From the IMG/VR virus record IMGVR_UViG_3300024346_000017, positions 1-64,000 of that record: DNA of 64,000 nt; one strand, 5' to 3'. Each line of letters opens with the position of its first letter. The first letter of the stretch is position 1. The DNA is from a virus. Positions 45,437 to 55,580 of the stretch are shown here, piece by piece. Both the position numbers and the translations under genes were made by a program. Below the pieces are notes generated by a model. That model worked only from the letters and a program-made list of their open reading frames with translations. It did no database searches and had not been told where the DNA came from.

Positions 45437-47821
45437 ATGCCGCTAAATATTTTTGACGGTTCCAGCTGGAATCCTTTAAAAAAAGTACAGATTCATGATG
45501 GTACATCCTGGAATGAATCAAAAGCGGCATATATATGGGACGGATCAGAATGGAAATCACTTCTCGATTTAAAACCAAAAAACACTGAGTTACCAGCTTT
45601 ATCTTTACAAGAAGGAGTTTATCTTTATGCTGCCCAAGAAACAGTTTCTGTTTCTAATGGAATATGGGAAAACTCTCCAACATCATTTAAGTATCAATGG
45701 CAAAAATCCCCATTTAGCTCATCTAGTTACAACTGGTCTGATATAACAGGCAAGACATCAAATACCTTGCTTTTAGATGAAGACGAATGGAGCTCATCAA
45801 GAAACCTTAAATATGTTGGATATGTAGTAAGGTGTAAGGTAACTGCTACAAATGCTGCTGGAGATAATGATCCTGCAGTCTACACTATTCCTAGCCCAAT
45901 AATAGCTCCACAAAAACTTTCCGTTTTATCCGCTTCGGTTATTTCAAACGGAGTAGTAAAAATTGATTGGCAAAAGCCTATTGGAGCAAATGATTTTTAT
46001 ATACAGTATCAAGGACCAGAAGTTGCTTTTACAGAAACACAATCGCTTGGAGATGTTGATACTTTAACAATAGATACTGGAAGTTCTGGTGGAACTCTTG
46101 GAATCTTAATAAATCCAAAAAATAATTCAAACGCATCTGGAATGGCTCTTACTGGGCTTGGCAAAAATGCATCAATTAGTGATCTAAAACCAAATAAGCC
46201 TTACGTTACAACAACTATGGAATCATTCTCATGGGGAGGAAGGTTAAGATGGACCAACACTTTAATAAATCAAACATCGTGGGTAATATATAACAATGGG
46301 CAACTATACGCAAGTTCGTTTTTAAATGATCCGTCCGCTACCTCATTTGATATAGATAGGTTTGGAGAAGGAGGCTCAACCTTCGGATCATTTACAATTA
46401 CGGTTACTGGAACAGCTCCAAGATTTACAGAAACATCCTGGCCTTCAACACCACCGCTTTCTATAGTATATCCCGCAGTTCCTTTGCCAGTTAATCAAGT
46501 AGCTCCTACAGTATCTACTTCAAATGGAAGAGTATTTGCCTCAACTACTGGAACATGGTCAAACACATCTTCTATATATAGCTATCTTTATGAATGGTTT
46601 GCTAATGGTTCTCCAATAGACAGTGCATTTATTACTGAGTCAGATACTATAAATCTTTATGACACCACACAGTATGATAATATGTCAATAACTTCTGCTG
46701 TATATGTTTTAACAACAGACTTAAGAACAACTTCAGCAACAGCAAGCAGTAACTCTGCCCAATCAAATCCAGTTCCTCCCACAACATATACAATTCCAAA
46801 TTTGATTGGAACATATAATCCCTCTGATACAACTAACTATAATATTTCAAATGGCTCAACACTTGGCACTACTGATTATACAAAAGAGGGACAAGTTTAC
46901 ATGCAGTCTCCAGGAGCTGGTGCATCTGTAAGCACATCTCCAAAACCAACAATTACTGTATACAGATACGTTTACGAAGCTGCTCCTCAATACACTTATT
47001 ATGCAGGATATTCTGCATGTAATAACAATAATGGTGCCCCTTATATCCAAGAGCCATCTGTTAGCGGTCCGTATACAGGATCATCAATACCACAAGATAT
47101 TTCTACGGGCCCAAGCACATACAGAGAAGTTATTAGATACAGGACAACATCCGCAGCAGCTTTATCCGCAGCAGCACAAGCAGGATGTGAAACACCAGTC
47201 TTTGCACCACCAGCTTTTGCACCAGCACAATTTACAATTCCAAATTTAGTTGGATCATATAATCCTTCTAGTACATCAAGCTACAATATTTCAGTAGGTG
47301 CAGTAACTTCAACTGCAGACTATACAAAAGAGGGAATTGTTGCATCTCAATCTCCTACAGGAGGAACATCTGTAAATGCTTCTCCTATTCCTACAATTAC
47401 TGTATCAAAGTATTCTTATGTAGCTCCGCCGCCTGAACCAACTGTAACTTATTATCAGGGGTATTCTGCTTGCAATAACTTCTCTGGAGTTTATGCCTCT
47501 GCTCCATCTGTTAGTGGTCCATATACAGCATCATCAATGCCAACAGATGTTATTACTGGGCCAAGCTCAAACAGAGAAGTTCTTAAGTATAGATCAACAT
47601 CTGAAGCAGCTTTATCCGCAGCAGCACAAGCAGGATGTGAAACACCTTCCTTCGCACCACCAGTCTTCTTCGCACCACCAGTCTTCTTCGCACCACCAGT
47701 CTTCTTCGCACCACCAGTCTTCTTCGCACCACCAGTCTTCTTCGCACCACCAGTCTTCTTCGCACCACCAGTCTTCTTCGCACCACCAACATTTGGTTCT
47801 CGTTTCATAAGATCATATTGA
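45437..47821 (+). CDS. Large modular tail protein with PASTA-like domains and FAPP tail, 794 aa
   Basis: Three DG[ST]xW units open the protein, then Ig/FN3-like domains. Two PASTA-like modules follow (YTIPNLIGTY...VYMQSPGAG and FTIPNLVGSY...VASQSPTGG), each with a Cys-pair domain (GYSACNN...AGCETP). The end is eight FAPPxF units and TFGSRFIRSY. PASTA modules usually bind peptidoglycan, so it may touch the cell wall. The same last residues end the protein at 53246. Confidence 0.8.
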   Translation: MPLNIFDGSSWNPLKKVQIHDGTSWNESKAAYIWDGSEWKSLLDLKPKNTELPALSLQEGVYLYAAQETVSVSNGIWENSPTSFKYQWQKSPFSSSSYNWSDITGKTSNTLLLDEDEWSSSRNLKYVGYVVRCKVTATNAAGDNDPAVYTIPSPIIAPQKLSVLSASVISNGVVKIDWQKPIGANDFYIQYQGPEVAFTETQSLGDVDTLTIDTGSSGGTLGILINPKNNSNASGMALTGLGKNASISDLKPNKPYVTTTMESFSWGGRLRWTNTLINQTSWVIYNNGQLYASSFLNDPSATSFDIDRFGEGGSTFGSFTITVTGTAPRFTETSWPSTPPLSIVYPAVPLPVNQVAPTVSTSNGRVFASTTGTWSNTSSIYSYLYEWFANGSPIDSAFITESDTINLYDTTQYDNMSITSAVYVLTTDLRTTSATASSNSAQSNPVPPTTYTIPNLIGTYNPSDTTNYNISNGSTLGTTDYTKEGQVYMQSPGAGASVSTSPKPTITVYRYVYEAAPQYTYYAGYSACNNNNGAPYIQEPSVSGPYTGSSIPQDISTGPSTYREVIRYRTTSAAALSAAAQAGCETPVFAPPAFAPAQFTIPNLVGSYNPSSTSSYNISVGAVTSTADYTKEGIVASQSPTGGTSVNASPIPTITVSKYSYVAPPPEPTVTYYQGYSACNNFSGVYASAPSVSGPYTASSMPTDVITGPSSNREVLKYRSTSEAALSAAAQAGCETPSFAPPVFFAPPVFFAPPVFFAPPVFFAPPVFFAPPVFFAPPVFFAPPTFGSRFIRSY
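47651..47794 (+). repeat. 18-bp tandem repeat (FAPPVF), eight copies
   Basis: Units TTCGCACCACCAGTCTTC, nearly all identical, the last with ACA for GTC. In frame, so copy number can change freely. Two of six residues are Pro. Confidence 0.96.
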
Positions 47822-47831
47822 TGTATAATAT

Positions 47832-48029
47832 ATGAAAGAGACAAAACCATGGGACCTTTTAAATCCAAGCACTGAATTTGCTTCAGAATCTGTTCAAGAA
47901 GAAAGATATGTAATATGTCAAGCATGTCCAGAATTTATCGGATTGACTAAGCAATGCAGAAAATGCGGATGTTTAATGAAGTTAAAAACAAAAATTTTAG
48001 CATCAGAATGCCCATTACAAAAATGGTAA
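47832..48029 (+). CDS. DUF6171-like zinc protein
   Basis: 65 residues: ICQACPEFIGLTKQCRKCGC and SECPLQKW supply five or six Cys. Matches a small phage family near baseplate genes. TATAAT is only two bases before the ATG. Confidence 0.7.
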   Translation: MKETKPWDLLNPSTEFASESVQEERYVICQACPEFIGLTKQCRKCGCLMKLKTKILASECPLQKW

Positions 48030-48100
48030 ATTAGGATGGTTTATAAAGTTTTATAAGATATAATTAACTAAGTAACACGATTCACACAAGGGGGTAGCCA

Positions 48101-48658
48101 ATGGCCACCAGTTATCCAAATGCAATAGATCAACTTATTAATCCAAGCGGATCAGATGCATTATCAGCACCATCACATTCAGAACAGCATTCAAATGCAA
48201 ATGATGCAATAGAAGCATTACAAACAAAAGTTGGAACAGACGGATCTACAGATACAAATTCTATAACATATAAAATAAACGACATAGTTTCTATATTGGG
48301 AGATCTAGACAATAGCACAGACGCCGTCGTAGAACTTCTGGGACTAGAAGGCAACAATGATCTTTCTGTTTATGGAATTGAAAATCCAACTAACGTAGAC
48401 TCATTTGCAAAAGCTACTTGGAGAACAGTCAATTATAATCTTCAGGTAACAAAGGGAACAGATGTCTACACATCAGAAATCCTCGCTTCACATGATGGAA
48501 CAAACATAATGGTTTCAGAGTCAAACATCATCTCAAACTCAAACACAAGTCTATTTACTTATACCTTTGAAGAAAACTCAGGTATAATTAGTTTAAGAAT
48601 CACCCCTGTTTCTGGTTCTATTTCAGTTAGATTTTCAAGAACAGCGCTTAAAGCATAA
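48101..48658 (+). CDS. Virion structural protein, 185 aa
   Basis: Begins SYPNAIDQLINPSGSDAL and continues SEQHSNANDAIEALQTKVG, a motif of phage tail/fibre connectors. C-terminal beta domain ISLRITPVSGSISVRFSR. AGGGGG RBS with a 40-base leader after TATAAT (about 48059). Confidence 0.75.
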   Translation: MATSYPNAIDQLINPSGSDALSAPSHSEQHSNANDAIEALQTKVGTDGSTDTNSITYKINDIVSILGDLDNSTDAVVELLGLEGNNDLSVYGIENPTNVDSFAKATWRTVNYNLQVTKGTDVYTSEILASHDGTNIMVSESNIISNSNTSLFTYTFEENSGIISLRITPVSGSISVRFSRTALKA

Positions 48659-48687
48659 CAAAAAAAGCAGTAAGAGGAGTCATATAA

Positions 48688-50250
48688 ATGGCAACAGTAA
48701 CAAAAAACTTTAGAATTAAATCTGGCCTCATTGTTGAAGGTACTTCGGGTACGATCAATGGCCAAAACATCCTTACAGAAACAGGTGGAGATAGTTATAT
48801 TCTCAATCTTGTTGGTGGCGCTACTCTTGTAAAATCAGTAGAAGCAACCCAACTTGAAGTAAGCGGAGCTGGAAAACTATCCGTAAAATCTGGCGTATTT
48901 GATGCAGCAGGTGCAGCAGCAGCAGCACAGTCTGCAGCAGAAGCAACTGCATCAGCAGATGCAAGCGCAAAAGCTAGCGCAGCACAATCAGCCGCAACAA
49001 CTGCAGCAGCAACTGACGCTACTACAAAGGTAGCCGCAGAAGCAGCCCTAAGAGTATCAGGCGATGCAGCTTCAGTTTCAACTGCAGCAGCTGACGCAAC
49101 ATCAAAGGCAGCAACTGCTAAGTCAGAAGCAATTTCTGCAGCAGCAACAGATGCAACAGACAAGGTAGCTGCAGAAGCTGCCCTCAGAGTATCAGGCGAC
49201 GCAGCTTCAGTTTCAACTGCAGCAGCTGACGCAACATCAAAGGCTAATGCAGCGCAAACAGCCGCTATCTCTGCAGCAGCAGCAGATGCTACTACAAAGG
49301 CAGACGCAGCAAAGGCTGGAGCAGAAGCAACAGCAGCAGCAGCACTAACATCTGCAATCTCAACAGAGGTTTCAAACCGTAATACAGCAATTGGAGCAGC
49401 AGTAGATTCATTAGTAGACGGTGCACCAGCACTTCTTAATACATTAAATGAATTGGCAGCAGCAATCAATGATGATGCTAACTACACAACAACACTAACA
49501 TCAGCACTTGCTCTCAAAGCTAACTCAGCAGATGTTACAACAGCAATTGCAACCGCTAAATCAGAATCAGCTACAGATGCAACAGACAAGGTAGCCGCAG
49601 AAGCAGCCCTAAGAGTATCAGGCGATGCAGCTTCAGTTTCAACTGCAGCAGCAGATGCAACATCTAAGGCTAACGCAGCTCAAGCAGCAGCTATTGCAGC
49701 AGCAGAAACTGACGCTACAACCAAAGCAGGCGCAGCTCAAGCAGCAGCTATTGCAGCAGCAGCAACTGACGCTACAACCAAAGCAGGCGCAGCTCAAGCA
49801 GCAGCTATTGCAGCAGCAGCAACTGACGCTACTACAAAGGCTAACGCAGCTCAAGCAGCAGCGGAAGCAACTGCAGCAGCAGCCAATACAGCACAGCAAG
49901 CTGGAACAACATCTTTCACAGCATTAAATGTTAACGACCAGGCTAAGCAAATTGCAGCCTCATCAACATCACTTGGATCAGTTATAGTAACTGCTTATGA
50001 GTGGCCAAAGGCAGACTACCGTTCAGGTAAGTTCCTTGTTAAGATTGATAATGCAACACACAATGAAATATCAGAAATTCTAGTAACACTAGACTCATCA
50101 GACAACGTAGCAATTACAGAATATGCAATTGTCGGAACTAATGGATCAAGAGGAACTATTACAGCAGATGTATCAGGATCAAATGTAAGAATAAGAGTAA
50201 ATCCAGTAAATGATTCAACAATCAAAGTATCTGGAACACTTGTTAAATAA
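48688..50250 (+). CDS. Ala-rich coiled-coil tail fibre, 520 aa
   Basis: N-terminal NFRIKSGLIVEGTSGTI attachment motif, then about 300 residues of Ala/Asp/Thr/Lys repeats (such as AEAALRVSGDAASVSTAAAD, three copies) forming a long coil, and a compact C-terminal beta domain. Repeats are conserved at DNA level. Confidence 0.82.
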   Translation: MATVTKNFRIKSGLIVEGTSGTINGQNILTETGGDSYILNLVGGATLVKSVEATQLEVSGAGKLSVKSGVFDAAGAAAAAQSAAEATASADASAKASAAQSAATTAAATDATTKVAAEAALRVSGDAASVSTAAADATSKAATAKSEAISAAATDATDKVAAEAALRVSGDAASVSTAAADATSKANAAQTAAISAAAADATTKADAAKAGAEATAAAALTSAISTEVSNRNTAIGAAVDSLVDGAPALLNTLNELAAAINDDANYTTTLTSALALKANSADVTTAIATAKSESATDATDKVAAEAALRVSGDAASVSTAAADATSKANAAQAAAIAAAETDATTKAGAAQAAAIAAAATDATTKAGAAQAAAIAAAATDATTKANAAQAAAEATAAAANTAQQAGTTSFTALNVNDQAKQIAASSTSLGSVIVTAYEWPKADYRSGKFLVKIDNATHNEISEILVTLDSSDNVAITEYAIVGTNGSRGTITADVSGSNVRIRVNPVNDSTIKVSGTLVK

Positions 50251-50265
50251 TTAAATAAAGGTTTT

Positions 50266-50288
50266 GGGGGATTCCTTAAAAATCCCCC
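50266..50288 (+). terminator. Rho-independent terminator
   Basis: GGGGGATT/AATCCCCC stem after the coiled-coil fibre gene. Confidence 0.75.
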
Positions 50289-50320
50289 ACAATAAACAAT
50301 TAGGGGATATGTGAACTTAA

Positions 50321-50683
50321 ATGGCAACAGTAGATAAGAACTTTAAAGTAAAGAATGGGTTAAATGTAGCAGGAACTGCAACGTTTGATTCTAATATCGT
50401 ATTAGGAACAGCCCCAATATCTTTTGATACAACAACAAAAAGGCTACAAGTCCAGATTGATGGATCTTGGCAGCCTATAGCTTTGTATTCAGAAATTCCA
50501 AATGAAAACACTATGCTTTCATTTATGGATGTAGGTTTGGCGATTGATTACAATGGCCAGCCAACATATATTATTCAGGCAAATGGAGTTACACCATCAG
50601 GAACAAGCAAGTATGTTTCTGGAGGAGACGCTTCAACTACTGAGTTTGGAATGACCTTTGATTCAGGAGCATTAGTAGCATGA
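50321..50683 (+). CDS. Short tail fibre protein, 120 aa
   Basis: Same N-terminal motif as 48688 (NFKVKNGLNVAGTATF), followed by a fibre head. GGGGAT RBS region. May be an attachment subunit. Confidence 0.7.
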   Translation: MATVDKNFKVKNGLNVAGTATFDSNIVLGTAPISFDTTTKRLQVQIDGSWQPIALYSEIPNENTMLSFMDVGLAIDYNGQPTYIIQANGVTPSGTSKYVSGGDASTTEFGMTFDSGALVA

Positions 50684-50744
50684 TGCTTAATTGTAATGGT
50701 TTAAATGCTATAATTTCAATATATCAAATAAAAGGGGTGGCATA

Positions 50745-53225
50745 ATGTCAACAGTAAGAATTCAAGTACGTAGAGGTTTAGCTTCAGAATGGACCGCAGC
50801 AAATCCAGTATTGGCTGCAGGTGAAATGGGTGTTGAAACAAACACTAATTTATTTAAGTTTGGTAACGGGTCTTCTACATGGACTGCCCTTGCATATGCC
50901 AACAACTCAGATGTAGCAATTGGTGAAATTTCCCAAGACGCTATCAACACAGCCCTTACAATGGGTGCAGGTTTAACAAAGACTTATAACGATGGAGCAA
51001 ATACAATAACTATAACTGTTGATACAGATGTAGTTTCAACAAGAGCATTTGCTACAACAGCAGCAGGGACTGCACAGACTGCAGCAGAAGCAACCGCAGC
51101 AGCAGATGCAAGCACAAAGGCTTCAGCAGCACAAGCTGCAGCAATTGCAGCAGCTTCAGCAGATGCAAGCGCAAAGGCTTCAGCAACTCTTGCTTCAGCA
51201 ACCGCAGCAGCAGCAGCATATACAGACTCTGCAGTAAATGGAGTAAATAACTCTCTTTCAGATTACCTAGAGGTAACAGAAAGAGGAGCAATGAATGGAG
51301 TTGCTTCCCTAGACGCAAATGTCAAGGTTCCACAAGCACAGCTTCCTTTAAATACTTTAACAACAAATATTAATACATCAGGAACAGTATCTGCAGCAAC
51401 AGTAATGGCAGAAGATGTAACTTCAAGCGGTGTAGTAACAGCAAACAATGTAACTATTAGTGGAAACCTAACTGTAAATGGAACAACCACATCAGTAAAT
51501 TCAACAAGCGTTACAATTGATGACCCAATGATTTATATTGGCGATGGCAATCAGTCAAACTCACTTGACCTTGGAGTTGTAGCAGCATTTAATGATGGCA
51601 CATACCAGCATGCAGGTCTTGTTCGTGATGCTTCAGATCAAGGAATCTGGAAACTATTCTCAGGAGTAACATCAGAGCCTGGCACAACAGTAGATTTCAC
51701 TACATATACAAAAGATAAGCTAGAACTAGGAACTTTGTATGCAGATGCAGCAAGAATTGGATCAGTTACAAATCTAGAAATTCAGCACCTAGGAGGAGTT
51801 ACTTCACCAATCCAGGCACAGCTTAATACCAAATTGGCTAGCGTACCTGATGATTCTGTTGGAACAGCTAAGATTCAAGCAGCTTCAGTAACTACTGCAA
51901 AAATTGCAGATGGTGCAATTGATACATCTAAAATTGCAGATGTTGCAGTAAGTACTGCAAAAATTGCAGATGGTGCAATTTTAACTGCAAAGCTTGCAGA
52001 TGCTTCTGTAACTTCAGCAAAAATTCCAGCAAACACAATTTCTCAATCACATCTAAATGATGACGCAGTAGGAACTGCAGAAATTGTTGCACTTGCAGTA
52101 ACTACCGAAAAGATTGCAGATGCTGCAGTAAGTACTGCAAAAATTGCAAATTCAGCAGTTACTACTTTAAAAATTGAAGATCTAGCAATCACAAATGAAA
52201 AGATTGCAACAGCAGCAGGAATAGCTCAGTCAAAGATTTCTGGATTAACTGAAGCCCTAGCTACAAAAGCAACAATTGATTCACCAACATTTACTGGTGC
52301 AGTTGTTCTTCCAGCAACAACAACAATCGGTCTAGTTGATGCAACTGAAATGGGATACTTAAATGGTGTTACATCTTCACTTCAAACACAGCTAACAGCC
52401 CTTGGAACAGCAGATTCAACACACGCAGCATTAACTGAAAATGTTCACGGCATTGCAAATACTGCAGCACTTGCAACAATGGCTTACGCTGATACAGCAG
52501 AAGCAGACGCAATTACAGCAGCAGGTACAGCAGCAGATTCAAAGATTGCAACTGCAGTAGCAGCACTTACAAAGTCTTCAGTAGGACTTGCAAATGTTGA
52601 TAATACAGCAGATGCATCAAAGCCAGTCTCTACAGCACAGGCTTCAGCAATCGCAACTGCTAAGTCAGAAGCAATTGCAGATGCAACTTCACAAGTAAAT
52701 GCATTACTAACAGGAGCTCCAGCAGCACTCAATACACTTGATGAGCTTGCAGCAGCACTCGGAGATGATGCAAACTTTGCAAGCACAGTTACTACTAGCT
52801 TAGCAGCTAAAGCACCAATTGCTTCACCAACATTTACTGGAACAGTAACAGTTGCAGCAGCAGGAGTAGCGTTTGCAGATAAGACTCAGACAAAGGCAGG
52901 CGTACCTTCTCTCACATCAATTGCCACAGCAGTTTCAGCAAGCACAACACTAGATGCGCTTGGAACAGATGCAGCAGTAAGAGATTCACTAGTTCCTCTA
53001 TCAGGAGCAGTAAACGTCAGCTTTGAAGCAACAGGAAATGCAAAGTATGAAATCGGTTCTTCAATCAGCTTCTACCAGTCAGCAGGAACTGGTGCTAATA
53101 TAACTGGATCTGGAGTTACAATTCTTGCGACACCAGGTGCAACATTAAGAACAACAAGTTCATCAGTAACAGCCACTAAGGTTGCAGCAACAACATGGTT
53201 GTTAGCTGGAGACCTAAGAGCATAA
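50745..53225 (+). CDS. Long tail fibre, 826 aa
   Basis: N-terminal IQVRRGLASEWTAANPVLAAGEMGVETNT module (paralogous to 43781), Ala-rich coil, then many TAKIADGAI-type repeats forming a beta-solenoid shaft, and a C-terminal beta domain with SFYQSAGTGANITGSGVTI. AAAAGGGG RBS; TATAAT near 50710. Confidence 0.87.
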   Translation: MSTVRIQVRRGLASEWTAANPVLAAGEMGVETNTNLFKFGNGSSTWTALAYANNSDVAIGEISQDAINTALTMGAGLTKTYNDGANTITITVDTDVVSTRAFATTAAGTAQTAAEATAAADASTKASAAQAAAIAAASADASAKASATLASATAAAAAYTDSAVNGVNNSLSDYLEVTERGAMNGVASLDANVKVPQAQLPLNTLTTNINTSGTVSAATVMAEDVTSSGVVTANNVTISGNLTVNGTTTSVNSTSVTIDDPMIYIGDGNQSNSLDLGVVAAFNDGTYQHAGLVRDASDQGIWKLFSGVTSEPGTTVDFTTYTKDKLELGTLYADAARIGSVTNLEIQHLGGVTSPIQAQLNTKLASVPDDSVGTAKIQAASVTTAKIADGAIDTSKIADVAVSTAKIADGAILTAKLADASVTSAKIPANTISQSHLNDDAVGTAEIVALAVTTEKIADAAVSTAKIANSAVTTLKIEDLAITNEKIATAAGIAQSKISGLTEALATKATIDSPTFTGAVVLPATTTIGLVDATEMGYLNGVTSSLQTQLTALGTADSTHAALTENVHGIANTAALATMAYADTAEADAITAAGTAADSKIATAVAALTKSSVGLANVDNTADASKPVSTAQASAIATAKSEAIADATSQVNALLTGAPAALNTLDELAAALGDDANFASTVTTSLAAKAPIASPTFTGTVTVAAAGVAFADKTQTKAGVPSLTSIATAVSASTTLDALGTDAAVRDSLVPLSGAVNVSFEATGNAKYEIGSSISFYQSAGTGANITGSGVTILATPGATLRTTSSSVTATKVAATTWLLAGDLRA

Positions 53226-53245
53226 TTGGAAAATAGGAGAATAAA

Positions 53246-54079
53246 ATGTCAAAAAATATAGGTAATAAAGCCGCCGCACAAGACAACTTCATTGGACCAA
53301 ATGCTCCAACTGGCTTAACTGCAACAAATGTTGGAGCTAACAGAGCATTTAACGATGGGCGTATTGATCTAGCATGGGTTGCACCAACTGGAGCAAATAC
53401 TCCAACATCATATAAGATTATGCGTGGTGGAGCAGAAATTGCAACAGTTTCTCACCCTACAGTAACTTATTCAAATACTGGACTAACATCAGCCACACTT
53501 TACTCTTATACAGTAAGAGCAGCAGATGCTTATGGAACTTCAGCCGATTCAAACGCTGCAACAGCAACAGCAACAACAGTTCCTTCTGCTCCAACAAGTG
53601 CATCTGCAACAGCAGGAGTTAATGCAAACACAGTTCAGTGGGCAGCGCCAGCAACTGGTGGAACTGCAATCACAAACTACTATGTTGTTGGAAATGATGC
53701 AACAACTGGAAATACTACTGGTTTATCTGTATCAATTGCAGATTCTGCAAATACATCTCAATACTATAACGTATATGCAGACAATGCTAATGGAAGATCA
53801 GCTGCATCAAATAACACTAATACTGTTACTACACTTGCACCTACTTTCTTCGCACCACCGTTTTTCCCACCATTCTTTCCACCAAGCTTCTTCGCCCCAC
53901 CAGGGTTCTTTGCCCCACCAAGCTTCTTTGCACCGCCAGTGTTCTTTGCCCCACCAGGGTTCTTTGCACCGCCAGTGTTCTTTGCCCCACCAGGGTTCTT
54001 TGCACCGCCAGTGTTCTTTGCGCCACCAAGCTTCTTTGCGCCACCAACATTTGGCTCACGTTTTATCAGATCGTATTAA
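53246..54079 (+). CDS. FN3-type protein with FAPP-repeat C terminus, 277 aa
   Basis: Two fibronectin-III-like domains (residues about 17-110 and 112-195) precede a Phe/Pro-rich tail of about 12 FFAPPx or FFPPx units that ends TFGSRFIRSY, the same last ten residues as the 794-aa protein. AGGAG RBS. Lies directly upstream of the dioxygenase island. Likely a virion surface protein. Confidence 0.8.
   Translation: MSKNIGNKAAAQDNFIGPNAPTGLTATNVGANRAFNDGRIDLAWVAPTGANTPTSYKIMRGGAEIATVSHPTVTYSNTGLTSATLYSYTVRAADAYGTSADSNAATATATTVPSAPTSASATAGVNANTVQWAAPATGGTAITNYYVVGNDATTGNTTGLSVSIADSANTSQYYNVYADNANGRSAASNNTNTVTTLAPTFFAPPFFPPFFPPSFFAPPGFFAPPSFFAPPVFFAPPGFFAPPVFFAPPGFFAPPVFFAPPSFFAPPTFGSRFIRSY
53848..54049 (+). 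repeat. FFAPPx-coding imperfect tandem repeat
   Basis: About ten 18-bp units with alternating codons for Gly, Val or Ser at the variable position; related to but more diverged than the array at 47651. Confidence 0.9.
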
Positions 54080-54090
54080 TAATATACAAA

Positions 54091-54120
54091 ACAATAGCAA
54101 GGGGCAACCCTTGCTATTGT
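54091..54120 (+). terminator. Strong rho-independent terminator
   Basis: Perfect 13-bp stem (54091-54103 with 54108-54120) and GCAA tetraloop between the FAPP protein and the dioxygenase island. Confidence 0.92.
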
Positions 54121-54151
54121 GCTATATAAATATAAATGATACAATTTGTAT

Positions 54152-54856
54152 ATGACAAATATAAATGAATCTTTTAGCTTTTCTTCTAAAGAACAGCTTT
54201 TCCCAGGCGTATGGGTTTACAGAAATGTAATTAAGAACGACCTTGATATTATTAATAGGCTCAATGAAATTGGCGAATCTGCCATAAGCGAGAACGATAC
54301 AAGATACGCATGGACGTTTGGCTTTGTTGGGTATAGCGAAAAAAGACCATCATACAGAGACTGTGAAGACATTAAAGTCGGAGAAATTAAAAACCCTAGA
54401 TCTAAAACAGAGCAATTAGTTTCTAGTTTGTGGACAGATTTAAAAAAATCACAGTCCCCAGCTGTTGAAGACTATTGCGGAATGTATAATGTAAAAATGG
54501 ATTACTGGGAAGTAATGAACTGCATCAAATATGGAAAGGGACAACATTTCCAAGAGCATGCAGACCATGGGTTCTCTTATAGCGCTACAGTTTCATTAGT
54601 TGCATACGTAAACGACGACTATGAAGGCGGAAACTTATATTTCCCTAAGCTTAATCTAGATATTAAGCCAAAAGCTGGAGACCTATATATATTCCCATCA
54701 ACATATTTATTTTCACACAGGGCAATGCCAGTTGATTCTGGAATGAAGGTTTCAATTGTAACTATGCTAGATTATAATGATCATGCTCATAGACAAGAGT
54801 TTATGCAGATGAGAGCTAACTGGTTAGAGCAAGACGCACAAGCTGGCAAGAACTAA
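54152..54856 (+). CDS. 2OG/Fe(II) dioxygenase, island gene 1
   Basis: 234 residues. His136 and Asp138 in FQEHADHG, VAYVNDDYEGGNLYFP, distal His about 189, Lys about 199 in place of Arg. Leaderless: TACAAT (54140-54145) ends six bases before ATG 54152; the upstream TTG at 54146 is not needed. P4H-like. Confidence 0.88.
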   Translation: MTNINESFSFSSKEQLFPGVWVYRNVIKNDLDIINRLNEIGESAISENDTRYAWTFGFVGYSEKRPSYRDCEDIKVGEIKNPRSKTEQLVSSLWTDLKKSQSPAVEDYCGMYNVKMDYWEVMNCIKYGKGQHFQEHADHGFSYSATVSLVAYVNDDYEGGNLYFPKLNLDIKPKAGDLYIFPSTYLFSHRAMPVDSGMKVSIVTMLDYNDHAHRQEFMQMRANWLEQDAQAGKN

Positions 54857-54857
54857 A

Positions 54858-55580
54858 ATGTATAATATAGAGGCATACTTTGTTAGAGAAGGGTTTGGCC
54901 AAGTTAGCCCTCTATCAGTAAAGAGAGACTGGATGGATCAAACATTTGACGCACATGCCTATAAGTGTTTCCCAGTCAGCCTAACTAATCAATTGGGTTG
55001 GGGTATATCTTTTCCAGAAGACATATCATTTATTTGGGATGGAATTACAGATAGCAGTCCAGATCATGTAAAAATATTGTCTGGAGAAAAATATGCATAT
55101 GCTGGTAGAGCAAATGCAACAATCAGCTTTAATACTGGAATAATGTTTAAGACTGACGAAAACTCAACTTTAATGTCTATGCCTGTACCCAATCTTTTTA
55201 TTGATGGCGCAACCCCTTTTACTACATTAATCAGTACATCTTTTTATAGAGGAGAGCTACCAGCAGCCTGGATGATAACAAAAGCAAATGAAGTTATAAC
55301 CATTAAAGCTGGAACCCCAGTAATATCAGTAATGCCAATAAATTTAGATTCAATTAATAACTCAGAGATGCAGTTTAAAGAATTATCATCTCTCCCAGAG
55401 CCTTTGTTTGACTCTACAGAATATTCTAATGTTATATATGACTTAAATAGAACCGCAACATGGTCCAATTTTTATAGAGATGCAGTAGATCATTTAAAGA
55501 GAAAAATTGGATCTCACCAAGTAAAGGCAATAAGACTAAAAACAAATAATGATATAATGAATAAAGGAGGAAGCAAATGA
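54858..55580 (+). CDS. DUF6065 family protein
   Basis: 240 residues. VSPLSVKRDWMDQTFDAHAY, CFPVSLTNQLGWGISFP and FIWDGI fit DUF6065. Family function unknown; often beside cupin or dioxygenase genes. One base after the dioxygenase and overlapping the next, so it belongs to this operon. Confidence 0.75.
   Translation: MYNIEAYFVREGFGQVSPLSVKRDWMDQTFDAHAYKCFPVSLTNQLGWGISFPEDISFIWDGITDSSPDHVKILSGEKYAYAGRANATISFNTGIMFKTDENSTLMSMPVPNLFIDGATPFTTLISTSFYRGELPAAWMITKANEVITIKAGTPVISVMPINLDSINNSEMQFKELSSLPEPLFDSTEYSNVIYDLNRTATWSNFYRDAVDHLKRKIGSHQVKAIRLKTNNDIMNKGGSK

Noticed and set aside
47651-47794. CRISPR-like or collagen repeat.
   Set aside because: Direct 18-bp coding repeat without spacers, and the FAPPVF unit has no Gly every third residue.
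48795-49469. Long minus-strand ORF (224 aa) opposite the Ala-rich fibre; similar shadows at 39163-39852, 6766-7341 and 512-910.
   Set aside because: Products are low-complexity mirrors of the sense genes' codon bias with no RBS.
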